Assembly: GCF_004342685.1 (NCBI RefSeq)
Contig: NZ_SMBZ01000005.1
Span: 37,282 to 101,281, forward strand
Length of the DNA stretch: 64,000 nucleotides
From: Sphingobacterium alimentarium
GTDB lineage: Bacteria > Bacteroidota > Bacteroidia > Sphingobacteriales > Sphingobacteriaceae
Reading direction: 5' to 3'
Made by a program: the position numbers and the translations under genes. Below, piece by piece: positions 29,164 to 39,508 of the stretch. The notes beneath the pieces are model-generated. The model was not told the origin of the DNA. It ran no database searches and worked only from the letters and a program-made list of their open reading frames with translations. How positions within the stretch are numbered: the first letter of the stretch is position 1; the number at the start of each line of letters is the position of its first letter.

Positions 29164-29496
29164 AGCATAGTCGTTTAGAAGTTCTCACTATTTGTTTCGG
29201 AGTTGCATCTATTGTTGATATGCCAAAATTTGGGAATAATATTGAAACCAATATCACAGATTGCCCCCTATGGGGGAATTTTTTTCTCTTTTTGGACGAA
29301 AAAAAGCGTAAAGCAGTAGTGTACTTTACCCATATATTTATTACATTTGCATTAATGATTTACAAGGTAATCAGATGAAAGCGAGTGCAGTAAGCACCAT
29401 TACTAAATCGTTACCGATACCACTTTCGGTTCTTGTAAACTACTCTTTATTAGCTAATTTCAGCCATTCTAATCTTTTTCCACAAAAAAAGGAAAT
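29164..29496. other. ICE/chromosome junction region
   Basis: Contains no recognised gene. A small CCCCC-TAT-GGGGG palindrome followed by a T-run near 29270 resembles a terminator. TTACATTTGC at 29341-29350 matches nine of ten bases of the CTnDOT attachment core GTANNTTTGC, though it also fits a -7 promoter box. No integrase gene lies here, although CTnDOT-type elements carry one close to an end. Confidence 0.5.
29342..29349 (+). promoter_or_regulatory. Possible -7 box at the ICE end
   Basis: TACATTTG fits TAnnTTTG and lies 25 bp before the ATG of a 52-residue ORF that runs into the 94-bp repeat. It could drive a gene truncated at the junction. Confidence 0.35.
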
Positions 29497-29533
29497 TATA
29501 TCAAATTCAGGAAATACTCAGGAAAGAAGCTGA
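29375..29533 (+). pseudogene. 52-residue ORF truncated or fused at the ICE junction
   Basis: Starts MKASAVSTITKSLPIPLSVL and has no recognised family. It has an upstream -7 box, but its last dozen codons fall in the 94-bp repeat shared with 63.9 kb, so the original 3' end is probably missing. It might be the remnant of a gene cut at the ICE boundary, possibly an integrase start, but the sequence does not show that. It could also be a chance ORF. Confidence 0.25.
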
Positions 29534-29590
29534 CGATTAAAAAATAAAAAGCCGTATCTAACTTTTGATGTTTTGATACGGCCCCTTTTA
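29497..29590. repeat. 94-bp perfect inverted repeat, copy 1
   Basis: The reverse complement of 63856-63949 with no mismatch over 94 bp. It holds a stem-loop (GCCGTATC/GATACGGC) serving as the carA terminator, plus a tail that can be read toward the stem as a peptide ending YQIQEILRKEADD. It abuts the ICE end. Confidence 0.9.
29544..29582 (-). terminator. carA terminator (inside the 94-bp repeat)
   Basis: On the minus strand an 8-bp stem GCCGTATC/GATACGGC with a 16-nt loop is followed by TTTTTATTTTTTAA, 31 bp after the carA stop. Confidence 0.8.
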
Positions 29591-29612
29591 ATTTATATAC
29601 AGTAATGCTTAA

Positions 29613-30713
29613 TTATGCTTTTACCATGCTAACGAATTCGTCAAACAAATAACGAGAATCGTGTGGACCTGGTGATGACTCTGGGTGATATTGTACAGAG
29701 AAAGCTTTCTTACCTTTCACACGAATACCCTCGATAGAATCATCATTTAAGTTGATATGTGTTACTTCGATGTCTTTTGAATTCTCAATATCTTCTCGCA
29801 CTACACCGAAACCGTGGTTTTGAGAAGTAATCTCACAACGATTTGCAATAATATTTTTCACAGGGTGATTGATACCGCGGTGACCATTGAACATCTTTTC
29901 AGTGCGAATACCATTTGCTAATGCCAAAATTTGGTGACCTAAACAGATACCAAACATTGGTTTATCTGCAGCTAAGATTTCTTTTACCGTAATGATTGCA
30001 TAATCCATCGCTGATGGATCACCAGGACCGTTGGAGATGAAATAACCATCTGCGCCCCAAGCCTCCATTTCTGAGAAAGATGTCTTTGCAGGGAAAACTT
30101 TAGCATATACTTGACGCGTGTCAAAATTTCTTAAGATATTGCGCTTGATACCCAAATCCAATACAGCAATACGTACAGCAGCATCTTCATCCCCGTAGAA
30201 GTAAGGCTCGGTAGTACTTACTGTAGAAGATAGCTCCAAACCAGCCATCGAAGGAACTTTCGCTAATTCAGCTTTCAAAGATTCTACATCCAAGTTTTCT
30301 GAAGAAATAATTGCATTCATAGCACCTTTGTCACGGATGTGGCGCACCAATGAACGTGTGTCAATATCCGAGATACCTACCAAATTTTGTTCTTCAAAAT
30401 AAGTTTGGATAGAACTATCAGCCATCTTACGGCTATAGTTGATGTTGTAGTTTTTACAAACTAATCCTGCAATTTGAATTTTGTTAGATTCTGTATCATC
30501 TTCGTCCACACCGTAGTTGCCAATATGCGCATTGGTCGTAACCATGATCTGTCCAAAATACGAAGGGTCTGTAAAAATCTCTTGGTATCCTGTTGTACCT
30601 GTGTTAAAACAAATTTCACCAGTTGTTGTACCAATTTTTCCGGCTGCTTTACCGTAATAAACAGTACCATCTTCTAAAACTAAAATTGCGGGTAATTTAC
30701 TGTAGCTGGTCAT
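29613..30713 (-). CDS. carA: Carbamoyl-phosphate synthase small subunit
   Basis: 366 residues, the usual length. It supplies ammonia from glutamine to CarB for arginine and pyrimidine synthesis. The N-terminal CarA domain opens KLPAILVLEDGTVYYGKAAG; the C-terminal class I amidotransferase has YFISNGPGDPSAM (near 235), catalytic Cys in MFGICLGHQ (near 260) and HPE (QYHPESSPGPHDS, near 345). No carB lies beside it, since the ICE adjoins its 3' side. A possible attenuator lies in its leader. Confidence 0.97.
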   Translation of the reverse strand: MTSYSKLPAILVLEDGTVYYGKAAGKIGTTTGEICFNTGTTGYQEIFTDPSYFGQIMVTTNAHIGNYGVDEDDTESNKIQIAGLVCKNYNINYSRKMADSSIQTYFEEQNLVGISDIDTRSLVRHIRDKGAMNAIISSENLDVESLKAELAKVPSMAGLELSSTVSTTEPYFYGDEDAAVRIAVLDLGIKRNILRNFDTRQVYAKVFPAKTSFSEMEAWGADGYFISNGPGDPSAMDYAIITVKEILAADKPMFGICLGHQILALANGIRTEKMFNGHRGINHPVKNIIANRCEITSQNHGFGVVREDIENSKDIEVTHINLNDDSIEGIRVKGKKAFSVQYHPESSPGPHDSRYLFDEFVSMVKA

Positions 30714-30777
30714 TTTTTATATTAAAAAAAATAAATTATTCATTATGTAGTGTATTCACTTTCGATTTGTATAGACA

Positions 30778-30838
30778 CAAAAAAAGCCCAAATGGGCTAA
30801 ACGTATCAAAAATATGATATTTCAATGATAACATTGAA
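30778..30838 (-). promoter_or_regulatory. Possible transcription attenuator in the carA leader
   Basis: Downstream of a TACCTTTG promoter box the minus strand contains a perfect hairpin (TTCAATG-TTAT-CATTGAA), then a GC-rich stem AGCCC/GGGCT with seven Us, all before the carA ATG at 30713. This looks like an intrinsic terminator in the leader. It could instead be the terminator of the ywbE operon with the carA promoter further down. Confidence 0.45.
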
Positions 30839-30886
30839 GTTGAAGTCGTGTTGTACAGGGTCAAAAGTGTCGTATTTCACGAGGGA

Positions 30887-30894
30887 CAAAGGTA
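30887..30894 (-). promoter_or_regulatory. -7 promoter box for carA
   Basis: Minus-strand TACCTTTG matches TAnnTTTG exactly. It would give a leader of about 165 nt to carA that includes the hairpins at 30778-30838. Confidence 0.5.
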
Positions 30895-30955
30895 GAAATA
30901 AATTTAAAACTTAAAAAGTAAAAAGTGAAAATATTGACCTCACCGGATATTATAT

Positions 30956-31162
30956 TTAAAAATCATCTTCAATGATTTCTTGGACGCGCCCAATCTGTCC
31001 GTCTGTCAATCGCACTTTTATTCCTCTATGATGAAATGCTGCTGATGTCAACAAATCTTTTACTATCCCCTCGGTCAAATTGCCCGTACGTTGATCCTTC
31101 TTCAACACGATATTAACCAGCATTCCAGGCTTAATATCTGCTCTTGTTTTCCCGTCTTTCAT
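30956..31162 (-). CDS. ywbE: YwbE family protein
   Basis: 68 residues, recognised as the small YwbE (DUF2196) family: RADIKPGMLVNIVLKKDQRT near the start, LTEGIVKDLLTSAAFHHRGI in the middle and a KVRLTDGQIGRVQEI beta segment. Function unknown; it looks like a small KOW-like beta-barrel. It begins 1 bp after the upstream outer-membrane gene's stop, so it is the last gene of holA-OMP-ywbE. Confidence 0.85.
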   Translation of the reverse strand: MKDGKTRADIKPGMLVNIVLKKDQRTGNLTEGIVKDLLTSAAFHHRGIKVRLTDGQIGRVQEIIEDDF

Positions 31163-31163
31163 C

Positions 31164-31727
31164 TTATTTAAACATTAAACCCACCGAAATATTAAAATGC
31201 TGATGTTGAAAATCTTTCATAAAGATATTTTTCGTCAACTGTTGATAACCGTAAACAGCCGAAACCGTCCAATTTGTTTTGCCAGGTGTCTCGTGCAGAT
31301 AGAAAAAACCTGCCTTGAATAAAAATCCTTTATCGTACTGCGCACTCAATTTTGGGGCATATCCTGCATTTGCCAAAATACCTATTTTAGATTGCTCATT
31401 AAACTCTCCAAAAGGTAAGCGACCGTCAACAAAAATTGGAAACAAATTTTGATCGTAAGTATATTGATCTTGATTCTCTTGGTGTGGATCATTTGTTTTA
31501 TACTTCCCTTTCAATCGCTCATTCCCTATACCCAATCCCAAATAAGCACGATCATTATAATTTTTACCGAATATAAAGTGCGCGGAATAGCCATTGAAAG
31601 CACCTTTATAGCCTTCATTCGCAAAACCTAGATTTGCTCCCCCTTGAATAATAGTATACATGGAACTTTGTGCCTTCAATACAAAAGAAGAACCAACAAA
31701 AGCTAACGCAAGTAAAATCTGCTTCAT
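31164..31727 (-). CDS. Secreted outer-membrane beta-barrel protein
   Basis: 187 residues with a signal peptide (MKQILLALAFVGSSFVLKAQ, cleaved before SSMYT) and alternating aromatic/polar strands ending in FK, typical of small Bacteroidota outer-membrane barrel proteins. No specific family or ligand can be named. It lies 12 bp after holA, but that looks like operon chance rather than shared function. Confidence 0.75.
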   Translation of the reverse strand: MKQILLALAFVGSSFVLKAQSSMYTIIQGGANLGFANEGYKGAFNGYSAHFIFGKNYNDRAYLGLGIGNERLKGKYKTNDPHQENQDQYTYDQNLFPIFVDGRLPFGEFNEQSKIGILANAGYAPKLSAQYDKGFLFKAGFFYLHETPGKTNWTVSAVYGYQQLTKNIFMKDFQHQHFNISVGLMFK

Positions 31728-31739
31728 ATGTAATATTAA

Positions 31740-32750
31740 TTAGTTTAAAATTTTAAAAATCATTTCTCGCAACAAGTCACCATCTGACGTATTAGGTCCA
31801 GCATCCAATCCTTTAAATTTCAAATCATAATCTTTTAATATGGTCATAACCTGAAATAATTTTAGTTTATTAAAATTGCGGGCAGCCAGTTCGTAATCTT
31901 TGACAAAGAAAGGATTAACACCTAATTCTTTAGCTGCTGATGACTTGTCAGGGAGATAATGGTATTTCAGAACTTTAGAAAAATAGCCATACAATGTCCC
32001 CATTACCAATACCACGGGGTTGGACTTCGGATTAGCGGCGAAATAATCCACAATCTGTATAGCCTTCAGCGCATCACGTTTGCCGAGTGCATTATTTAAT
32101 TCGAAAACATTGAAATCCTTACTTATTCCGATATTCTGCTCGATATCCTGAACCGATATTTCGCGCTCCGCTCCTACATTCAAAAGTAACTTTTGCACCT
32201 CATTGGCGACCTTCGAAAGATCTGTACCGAGATATTCGGCCATTAATGCCGCTGCCTGCGGATGTATCCTTCTGCCTTGACCTTGAAATTCTTCGACAAT
32301 CCATGGAGCTACTTTATTATCATAGAGCTTGGCAGACTCAAATGCGACTCCCGCCTTTTCTATACTTTTATAGAGCTTGGTGCGTTTATCAAATTTGCTG
32401 TATTTGTATGCAAACACCAAAATTGTCGTAGGCGTAGGATTTTCGACATACTTCCGGAGCATCTCCACATCCTCTTCCCCTTTCCATTTAAGCCCTTGCG
32501 CTTCTTTCACTAGGATCACCTGATAGTCACTCATCATGGGATAGCGCTTTGCAGCACTGATGATCGTCGAGAAATCCACATCCTTGCCATACAAGATGGT
32601 CTGATCAAAACCTTTTTGTGCATGATTGAGCACCGTATTTTCTATTACTCCGCATATCTCATCGATATAATGCGACTCCTCACCATGCAATAAATATATA
32701 GGTTTATATTTACGCTGTTTGAGACTGGATAGAATATCTTGTACTTTCAT
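31740..32750 (-). CDS. holA: DNA polymerase III delta subunit
   Basis: 336 residues. The clamp-loader delta subunit opens the sliding clamp for replication. Recognised by the N-terminal PIYLLHGEESHYIDEICGVI, the middle LVFAYKYSKFDKRTKLYKSI, and the helical C-terminal collar domain with DYFAANPKSNPVVLVMGTLY. As usual for delta, there is no functional Walker A motif. First gene of a minus-strand operon. Confidence 0.93.
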   Translation of the reverse strand: MKVQDILSSLKQRKYKPIYLLHGEESHYIDEICGVIENTVLNHAQKGFDQTILYGKDVDFSTIISAAKRYPMMSDYQVILVKEAQGLKWKGEEDVEMLRKYVENPTPTTILVFAYKYSKFDKRTKLYKSIEKAGVAFESAKLYDNKVAPWIVEEFQGQGRRIHPQAAALMAEYLGTDLSKVANEVQKLLLNVGAEREISVQDIEQNIGISKDFNVFELNNALGKRDALKAIQIVDYFAANPKSNPVVLVMGTLYGYFSKVLKYHYLPDKSSAAKELGVNPFFVKDYELAARNFNKLKLFQVMTILKDYDLKFKGLDAGPNTSDGDLLREMIFKILN

Positions 32751-32840
32751 GACTTCGCGAAAATAACTATTTATTATGAAAGATTTTTCTTTCGGCTCAA
32801 ATCACCGACTAAGACATTTCGATAAGTGTCAATATTTTTG

Positions 32841-32848
32841 TAAATTTG
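32841..32848 (+). promoter_or_regulatory. -7 box almost touching the start codon
   Basis: TAAATTTG ends three bases before the ATG at 32852. With the usual distance from -7 box to start, the mRNA would begin at or next to the ATG, implying leaderless translation. Confidence 0.45.
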
Positions 32849-32851
32849 CCT

Positions 32852-33313
32852 ATGTTTAGGCCCATACCATTAAACTTACCTTCTACTTCACTAAAACTTT
32901 CACGCGCGAATAATAAAGTTTACATTTTTGATGAATTACGCAAAAAGAATGTCGTGTGGACTCCCGAAGAATGGGTTCGCCAACATTGGGTACATTTTTT
33001 GCATCATTATAAGAAGTATCCCAAATCGCTCATGAAGATTGAAGGAGGATTGATTTTGAATGAATTACAAAAGCGTTCGGACTTAATAATCTACAACAAT
33101 AAAGGTGAAAAAGTCATTTTGGCAGAATTCAAAGCGCCAGATGTCAAAATTAACGCCAAAACATTTGAGCAAATAAGTAATTACAATGGCAAACACAAAA
33201 TACCATTGTTGTTGGTCAGTAATGGGATTGAGCATTACTTTTGTAAAATAAATTTTGAGAACAACAGTTATGAGTTTATAGAGGATTTACCTCTTTACAA
33301 TATAGAGACATAA
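32852..33313 (+). CDS. Orphan type I restriction HsdR N-terminal-like nuclease domain protein
   Basis: 153 residues from the ATG at 32852; a TTG six bases upstream is less likely. It resembles HSDR_N_2: EEWVRQHWVHFLHHYKKYP, then KRSDLIIYNNKGEKVILAEF (near 90-110), giving the PD-(D/E)xK-like D and ExK-type residues (D, then AEFKAP), and SNGIEHYFCKI near the end. It stands alone with no HsdM/HsdS or helicase, a common solitary gene in Bacteroidota. Nuclease activity is inferred from the fold motif. Confidence 0.75.
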   Translation: MFRPIPLNLPSTSLKLSRANNKVYIFDELRKKNVVWTPEEWVRQHWVHFLHHYKKYPKSLMKIEGGLILNELQKRSDLIIYNNKGEKVILAEFKAPDVKINAKTFEQISNYNGKHKIPLLLVSNGIEHYFCKINFENNSYEFIEDLPLYNIET

Positions 33314-33381
33314 AATTTATATTTTTTTTAAAAAAAGCACTTATATTTAAACCTTAACTTAGCATTGGAAAATATACACAT

Positions 33382-34080
33382 ATGAATATAGATAAAAACG
33401 AGTTTAGAAAATATGCAATAAAACACCACAGAATTGGAAGCCAACATGTGGATGGTTTTATCTCACGCGTAGAGACCAAATTACCTACCAACTTGACGCC
33501 ATATATCGTGGAAGAACGTCAATTAAATGTAGCACAGATGGACGTGTTTTCACGTCTTATGATGGACCGCATCATTTTCTTAGGCGATGGAATTAATGAC
33601 CAAGTAGCAAACATTATCCAAGCGCAGTTGTTATTCTTACAATCTACAGACGCAAAAAGAGATATTCAAATCTATATTAACTCACCAGGCGGAAGCGTCT
33701 ATGCTGGATTAGGAATCTACGACACGATGCAATACATTACGCCTGATGTGGCTACGATCTGTACAGGTATGGCAGCCTCCATGGGTGCGGTATTATTGGT
33801 AGCAGGAGCCAAAGGCAAACGTGCTGCTTTGAAGCACTCACGTGTGATGATACACCAACCATCGGGAGGTGCTCAAGGTGTGGCAGCAGATATGGAAATC
33901 AATTTGCGCGAAATGTTGAAATTGAAAGAAGAATTATACGCTATCATCGCTGAACATTCAGGCCAAACGTATGAATGGGTAGAAAGATCTTCGGATCGTG
34001 ATTACTGGATGAGAGCGATAGAAGCCAAAGAATTTGGAATGATTGATGAGGTATTAGCGCCAAGAAAAGACAACAAATAA
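33382..34080 (+). CDS. clpP: ATP-dependent Clp protease proteolytic subunit
   Basis: 232 residues. The serine-protease chamber of ClpXP shows the catalytic Ser in [14 protein letters not shown] (near 132), the His in [15 protein letters not shown] (near 157), and [17 protein letters not shown]. The N-terminal 35 residues form an extension or propeptide. It is followed 2 bp later by clpX, its unfoldase partner, so the pair is an operon. Confidence 0.97.
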   Translation: MNIDKNEFRKYAIKHHRIGSQHVDGFISRVETKLPTNLTPYIVEERQLNVAQMDVFSRLMMDRIIFLGDGINDQVANIIQAQLLFLQSTDAKRDIQIYINSPGGSVYAGLGIYDTMQYITPDVATICTGMAASMGAVLLVAGAKGKRAALKHSRVMIHQPSGGAQGVAADMEINLREMLKLKEELYAIIAEHSGQTYEWVERSSDRDYWMRAIEAKEFGMIDEVLAPRKDNK

Positions 34081-34082
34081 AA

Positions 34083-35330
34083 ATGAGTAAAAATCAAAAA
34101 GATATTCAATGCTCTTTCTGTGGCATCAGCAAAAATGAAGCGTTGATGCTCATCGCTGGTGACGGAGCACATATCTGTGATCGTTGTGTGTCTCAAGCGG
34201 GAGAAATCCTTGCTGAAGAGCTTAACCAACGCAAAAACAAGTCCCTACAGACGACTTTAAAATTAATACGTCCAATTGAGATTAAACAACACTTGGACCA
34301 ATATGTAATCGGGCAAGATGATGCCAAAAAGGTGATTTCGGTAGCTGTTTACAATCATTACAAACGATTGAACCAAAAAACTTCAGCCGATGAGACCGAA
34401 ATCGAAAAGTCAAACCTGATAATCGTAGGTGAGACAGGTACAGGAAAAACATTATTAGCAAAAACTGTTGCTAAAATCCTAAATGTACCTTTCTCTATCG
34501 TAGATGCAACGGTTTTGACCGAAGCAGGTTATGTAGGTGAGGATGTCGAAAGCATCTTGACACGATTGCTTCAAGCAGCAGATTATGATGTAGCAGCGGC
34601 CGAACGCGGTATTATCTATATTGACGAAATTGATAAAATAGCGCGCAAAAGTGATAATCCATCCATCACCCGTGATGTCTCGGGAGAAGGTGTGCAGCAA
34701 GCCTTGTTAAAGATTTTGGAAGGTACAAATGTGAATGTTCCACCTCAGGGCGGACGTAAGCATCCTGACCAAAAAATGATTTCTGTGAATACCAGCAACA
34801 TCTTATTTATATGTGGTGGTGCATTTGATGGTATACAAAAGAAAATTGCCAATCGCTTGCGTACACAAACGGTAGGATTCAAAATGTTGGAAGAAGAGGA
34901 AGATATTGATTTAAATAATCTTTATAAATATATCACGCCTCAAGATTTGAAGAACTTTGGGTTGATTCCCGAATTAATCGGTCGTCTTCCGGTACTTACG
35001 CATTTGAATCCTTTGGATAAAGAGACTTTGCTAAGCATATTGACGGAACCTAAAAATGCTTTGATCAAACAATATGTGAAGTTGTTTGAGTACGAAGGTG
35101 TGGAACTCCAATTTGACAGAGAAGTTTTTAACTTCATCGTTGACAAAGCTTGGGAGTTTAAACTAGGAGCTCGCGGACTGAGAAGTATCTGCGAGGCGAT
35201 TATGTTGGATGCCATGTTTGAGATACCATCCAGCAAAGAACAGAGTGAGGATAAAATCTTACGCATTACGTTGAATTATGCCAAGAATAAATTTGCAAAA
35301 TCCGACATCAAAAAACTAAAAGTAGCGTAA
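34083..35330 (+). CDS. clpX: ATP-dependent Clp protease ATP-binding subunit
   Basis: 415 residues. The N-terminal zinc-binding domain has CSFCGISK and CDRCVSQ (residues 10-40). The AAA+ core has [13 protein letters not shown] (near 115), Walker [16 protein letters not shown] (near 180), the RKHPDQKM pore segment and a C-terminal sensor-2 [13 protein letters not shown]. It unfolds tagged proteins and feeds them to ClpP. Confidence 0.97.
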   Translation: MSKNQKDIQCSFCGISKNEALMLIAGDGAHICDRCVSQAGEILAEELNQRKNKSLQTTLKLIRPIEIKQHLDQYVIGQDDAKKVISVAVYNHYKRLNQKTSADETEIEKSNLIIVGETGTGKTLLAKTVAKILNVPFSIVDATVLTEAGYVGEDVESILTRLLQAADYDVAAAERGIIYIDEIDKIARKSDNPSITRDVSGEGVQQALLKILEGTNVNVPPQGGRKHPDQKMISVNTSNILFICGGAFDGIQKKIANRLRTQTVGFKMLEEEEDIDLNNLYKYITPQDLKNFGLIPELIGRLPVLTHLNPLDKETLLSILTEPKNALIKQYVKLFEYEGVELQFDREVFNFIVDKAWEFKLGARGLRSICEAIMLDAMFEIPSSKEQSEDKILRITLNYAKNKFAKSDIKKLKVA

Positions 35331-35338
35331 CAAAAATC

Positions 35339-35372
35339 AAATCCCTCACCTCTAAAAAGTGAGGGATTTTTG
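35339..35372 (+). terminator. clpPX terminator
   Basis: An 11-bp perfect stem AAATCCCTCAC/GTGAGGGATTT with a 9-nt loop and a following T-run, 8 bp after the clpX stop. Confidence 0.9.
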
Positions 35373-35406
35373 TAACCTATTAATTATGTACATTAAACTT
35401 AAGTGA

Positions 35407-36225
35407 ATGAAGAAAAATGAAAAAAGCGTAGAAAGCCCGATTACGCCAGGGCTTAAATCCAAAGACGAAATCGTGGAAAATTGGTTACCACGCTATACGG
35501 GTAAGCCACTAGAAGAGTTTGGAGAATATATTCTATTGACCAACTTCTCCAAATATGTTAAAATGTTTTCGGCCATGCATGATGATGCGCCAATATATGG
35601 GGAGGATAAAGCTATGCAAGCCTGTACAGTCAACGGAATTACAATCATCAATTTTGGTATGGGAAGCCCTATGGCTGCCACAGTAATGGATTTATTGACC
35701 GCCATCAACCCTAAAGCTGTTTTATTTCTAGGAAAAACAGGGGGCTTGAAGAAAAAAATCGCAGTAGGTGAATTGATATTGCCTATAGCAGCCATACGTG
35801 GTGAAGGTACATCCAATGATTATTTCCCACCAGAAGTACCATCTTTACCATCATTTGCACTGCAGAAAGCTATTTCAACAACAATACGTGATCACGAGCG
35901 CGATTATTGGACAGGTACGGTATATACGACCAACCGTCGTGTTTGGGAACACGACAAATCCTTTAAAAAATATTTAAAATCCATCCGTGCTATGGCAGTA
36001 GATATGGAAACCGCTACTATATTTAGCGTAGGCTTTGCCAATAAAATTCCTACTGGTGCATTGTTGCTTGTGTCCGATCAACCAATGGTGCCAGAGGGTG
36101 TAAAAACATCAGCCTCAGATTTATCCGTGACCGCTAAATTTGTAGAAACGCATTTGACGATTGGCATTGACGCACTCAAACAGCTTATTAACAATGGTTT
36201 GACAGTAAAACATTTGAAGTTCTAA
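35407..36225 (+). CDS. amn: AMP nucleosidase
   Basis: 272 residues, the short Bacteroidota form without the N-terminal domain of the E. coli enzyme. It hydrolyses AMP to adenine and ribose-5-phosphate. Phosphorylase-family landmarks: VLFLGKTGGLKKKIAVGEL (near 110), the Glu-containing MAVDMETATIFSVGF (near 200) and LLVSDQPMVPEG. Transcribed alone, between the clp terminator and its own large hairpin. Confidence 0.9.
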   Translation: MKKNEKSVESPITPGLKSKDEIVENWLPRYTGKPLEEFGEYILLTNFSKYVKMFSAMHDDAPIYGEDKAMQACTVNGITIINFGMGSPMAATVMDLLTAINPKAVLFLGKTGGLKKKIAVGELILPIAAIRGEGTSNDYFPPEVPSLPSFALQKAISTTIRDHERDYWTGTVYTTNRRVWEHDKSFKKYLKSIRAMAVDMETATIFSVGFANKIPTGALLLVSDQPMVPEGVKTSASDLSVTAKFVETHLTIGIDALKQLINNGLTVKHLKF

Positions 36226-36301
36226 CTCGTTAATCCTTCTAAGCGCAATGAAGAGGCTCCTAATGTACGGACAAATGACCGTCTCCCTAACCCCAACAGA
36301 C

Positions 36302-36347
36302 ATAACGAAGCAATCTATTTTATCCTATTACTAGATTACTTCGTTAT
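36302..36347. terminator. Large hairpin after amn
   Basis: ATAACGAAG-C-AATCTA pairs with TAGATT-A-CTTCGTTAT, a 15-bp stem with one internal mismatch. The following tail is only moderately T-rich. Probable amn transcript end. Confidence 0.6.
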
Positions 36348-36433
36348 TCTCCTCCATGCCTCTTTAGTAGTTTATACTACTCCTTCCTTTTACCCAATTT
36401 TCCATAAGAATTTTTATTTCCTAAAAATTCTAT

Positions 36434-36441
36434 TATATTTG
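36434..36441 (+). promoter_or_regulatory. -7 promoter box for the SAM riboswitch-metY transcript
   Basis: TATATTTG matches TAnnTTTG and lies about 40 bp before the riboswitch core, the right position for a transcript that starts with the aptamer. Confidence 0.55.
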
Positions 36442-36479
36442 TCGAGTACTTTAATAGCGTACACCTAATCAAAACCTTC

Positions 36480-36585
36480 TTACTTAGGTCTTGGTTTATA
36501 AAGAAGTGGCGAGAGACTGGCTCAATGACCCACTGGCAACCTTCAATATCGATTGAAAAGGTGCCAAATCCTGTCTAAAGCATAT
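36480..36585 (+). promoter_or_regulatory. SAM-I type (S-box) riboswitch
   Basis: The core AGTGGCGAGAGACTGGC, then TGACCC, CTGGCAACC and GGTGCCAAATCCTG matches the S-box consensus (GGCGGAG-A-TGGC, TGAAGCC, GGCAACC, GGTGCTAAATCC). It senses S-adenosylmethionine and lies upstream of metY and hom, both methionine-synthesis genes, so SAM should shut them down. No obvious terminator stem with U-run follows, so control of translation or an unusual expression platform is likely. Aptamer edges are approximate. Confidence 0.88.
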
Positions 36586-36616
36586 TGTTTTAGAGCATAT
36601 AAATTAATAAAAGGCT

Positions 36617-36723
36617 ATGATTCAACTTACAATATCTTACGATTCTACAGTTCTTGTGCAACAGAAGCATAAGCAATTTGTGATATCTACTCTCCTTTGC
36701 ACTTCCGCTACTCGAATGCGTTA

Positions 36724-36724
<1 letters not shown>
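36617..36724 (+). CDS. Possible 35-residue leader ORF in the metY 5' region
   Basis: Starts MIQLTISYDSTVLVQQKHKQ and ends TRMR, between the riboswitch and metY. It shows no family similarity. It ends just where a structured hairpin (36724-36770) begins, so it could be a regulatory leader peptide. Codon evidence is weak and it may be noncoding. Confidence 0.25.
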
Positions 36725-38165
<1,441 letters not shown>

Positions 38166-38210
38166 AAATCTTAAAATAAAAATAATAGGAAAATCAGGAT
38201 TAGGGAATAT

Positions 38211-39395
38211 ATGAGTAAGAAACTAACGATTGGGATGTTTGGGTTTGGTGTTGTAGGGCAAGGGTTGTACGATATTATTAAAACGAAGAATTTAAATCTA
38301 GAAATCAAGAAATTTGTCATCAAAAATGCGGATAAGCAACGTTCTTTACCTGCTGAATTGTTTACAACGGATGCAGACTCTATATTGGAGGATGATGAAA
38401 TCAATACCGTTGTCGAACTGATTGATGACGCAGATGCCGCTTTTGAAATTACAAAAAAAGCACTTTCATCGGGTAAAAATGTGGTGTCAGCAAACAAAAA
38501 AATGATTGCCACTCACCTGGAAGAGCTAACCGAATTACAGCAGCAATATGGCACATCGTTATTGTACGAAGGTGCAGTATGTGGCAGTATTCCAATCATC
38601 CGTAATCTGGAAGAATATTATGATAATGAATTATTGCATTCTATAAGCGGGATTTTCAATGGTTCTTCCAATTATATTCTATCAAAAATCTTCAATGAAG
38701 GGCAAAGCTATGAAGATGCGCTTCAAAAAGCTCAAGAACTAGGATTTGCAGAGACCAACCCTATCTTAGATGTGGGTGGGTATGATCCGAAATATAAACT
38801 GACTATTGTGGCATCACATGCATACGGTTTGTTTGTGGATCCAGACACCATTTTGAATCTGGGTATCGACAAGCTTAATGACCATGATATACGATTTGCC
38901 CGAGAGAAAAATTTCAAAATTAAGCTAATCCCATTTGCCAAAGAAATAAGTAATAGTGAAGTAGTCTTGTATGTTCTTCCACGCTTCATTACGAAAGATA
39001 GCATTCTTTATAATGTAGAGAACGAAAACAATGGCGTCCTAGTGAAAGCTGCCTTTGCAGACGAACAGTTTTTCTATGGTAAAGGTGCTGGTGGCCACCC
39101 AACGGGTTCTGCAGTGCTCTCAGATATAGCAGCCTTACGCTATGGTTATCGCTATGAATACAAAAAGCATTTGGAATCCCAAGAACTGAAATATGCCACA
39201 AATTATGATCTGAAATTGTATTTACGCTACGAAGATGAAGACCTGCTCGAGAATGTAGAGTTCAAATCCATTTCGGAGCGATTCTACAGCGAAAATGCAA
39301 AATATGTAATAGGATATATTAGCTTACAAGAAATCATAGCTAAGAGAGATATAATTAATCAAGAAGGTAATTTTTTAGCTGAATTGCCATTTTAA
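38211..39395 (+). CDS. hom: Homoserine dehydrogenase
   Basis: 394 residues. It reduces aspartate semialdehyde to homoserine, the precursor of methionine and threonine. The N-terminal NAD(P) fold has GMFGFGVVGQGLYDI (near 5-18); substrate-domain landmarks are GAVCGSIPIIRNLEEYY (near 122), ISGIFNGSSNYILS (near 145) and GAGGHPTGSAVLSDI (near 290). It lacks the C-terminal ACT domain of longer enzymes, so threonine feedback may be absent. Probably co-controlled by the SAM riboswitch. Confidence 0.95.
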   Translation: MSKKLTIGMFGFGVVGQGLYDIIKTKNLNLEIKKFVIKNADKQRSLPAELFTTDADSILEDDEINTVVELIDDADAAFEITKKALSSGKNVVSANKKMIATHLEELTELQQQYGTSLLYEGAVCGSIPIIRNLEEYYDNELLHSISGIFNGSSNYILSKIFNEGQSYEDALQKAQELGFAETNPILDVGGYDPKYKLTIVASHAYGLFVDPDTILNLGIDKLNDHDIRFAREKNFKIKLIPFAKEISNSEVVLYVLPRFITKDSILYNVENENNGVLVKAAFADEQFFYGKGAGGHPTGSAVLSDIAALRYGYRYEYKKHLESQELKYATNYDLKLYLRYEDEDLLENVEFKSISERFYSENAKYVIGYISLQEIIAKRDIINQEGNFLAELPF

Positions 39396-39508
39396 GTTGT
39401 TCTATTTTTAACCAAAAGTGTAAAGATTAACTTACCTCACAAATTATAAAATATTAAAACTATTGATTATATTAATCGTTGTTTTATAAAACCATTATAT
39501 TCAATTAT

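Larger units (their letters stand above)
1..29496. mobile_element. Part of a CTnDOT-type integrative conjugative element (right boundary near 29.5 kb)
   Basis: The order RteC, two small helix-turn-helix genes, DUF3945, topoisomerase III, DUF1896 and a methylase-helicase is the known backbone of Bacteroidota conjugative elements; in CTnDOT, xis2c-xis2d-orf3-exc forms the excision operon controlled by RteC. The right limit is placed between the RteC gene (ends 29163) and the carA-side 94-bp repeat (starts 29497). The left limit is outside the window. That the Trk/NhaA/Kdp block (1-12975) lies inside the element is inferred only from its position beyond the inner RteC gene. No integrase, mob or tra gene is visible, so mobility cannot be judged. 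Confidence 0.6.

Noticed and set aside
29341..29350. Exact CTnDOT attachment core
   Set aside because: One base differs from GTANNTTTGC, and the same bases make a -7 promoter box, so it cannot be called an att site.
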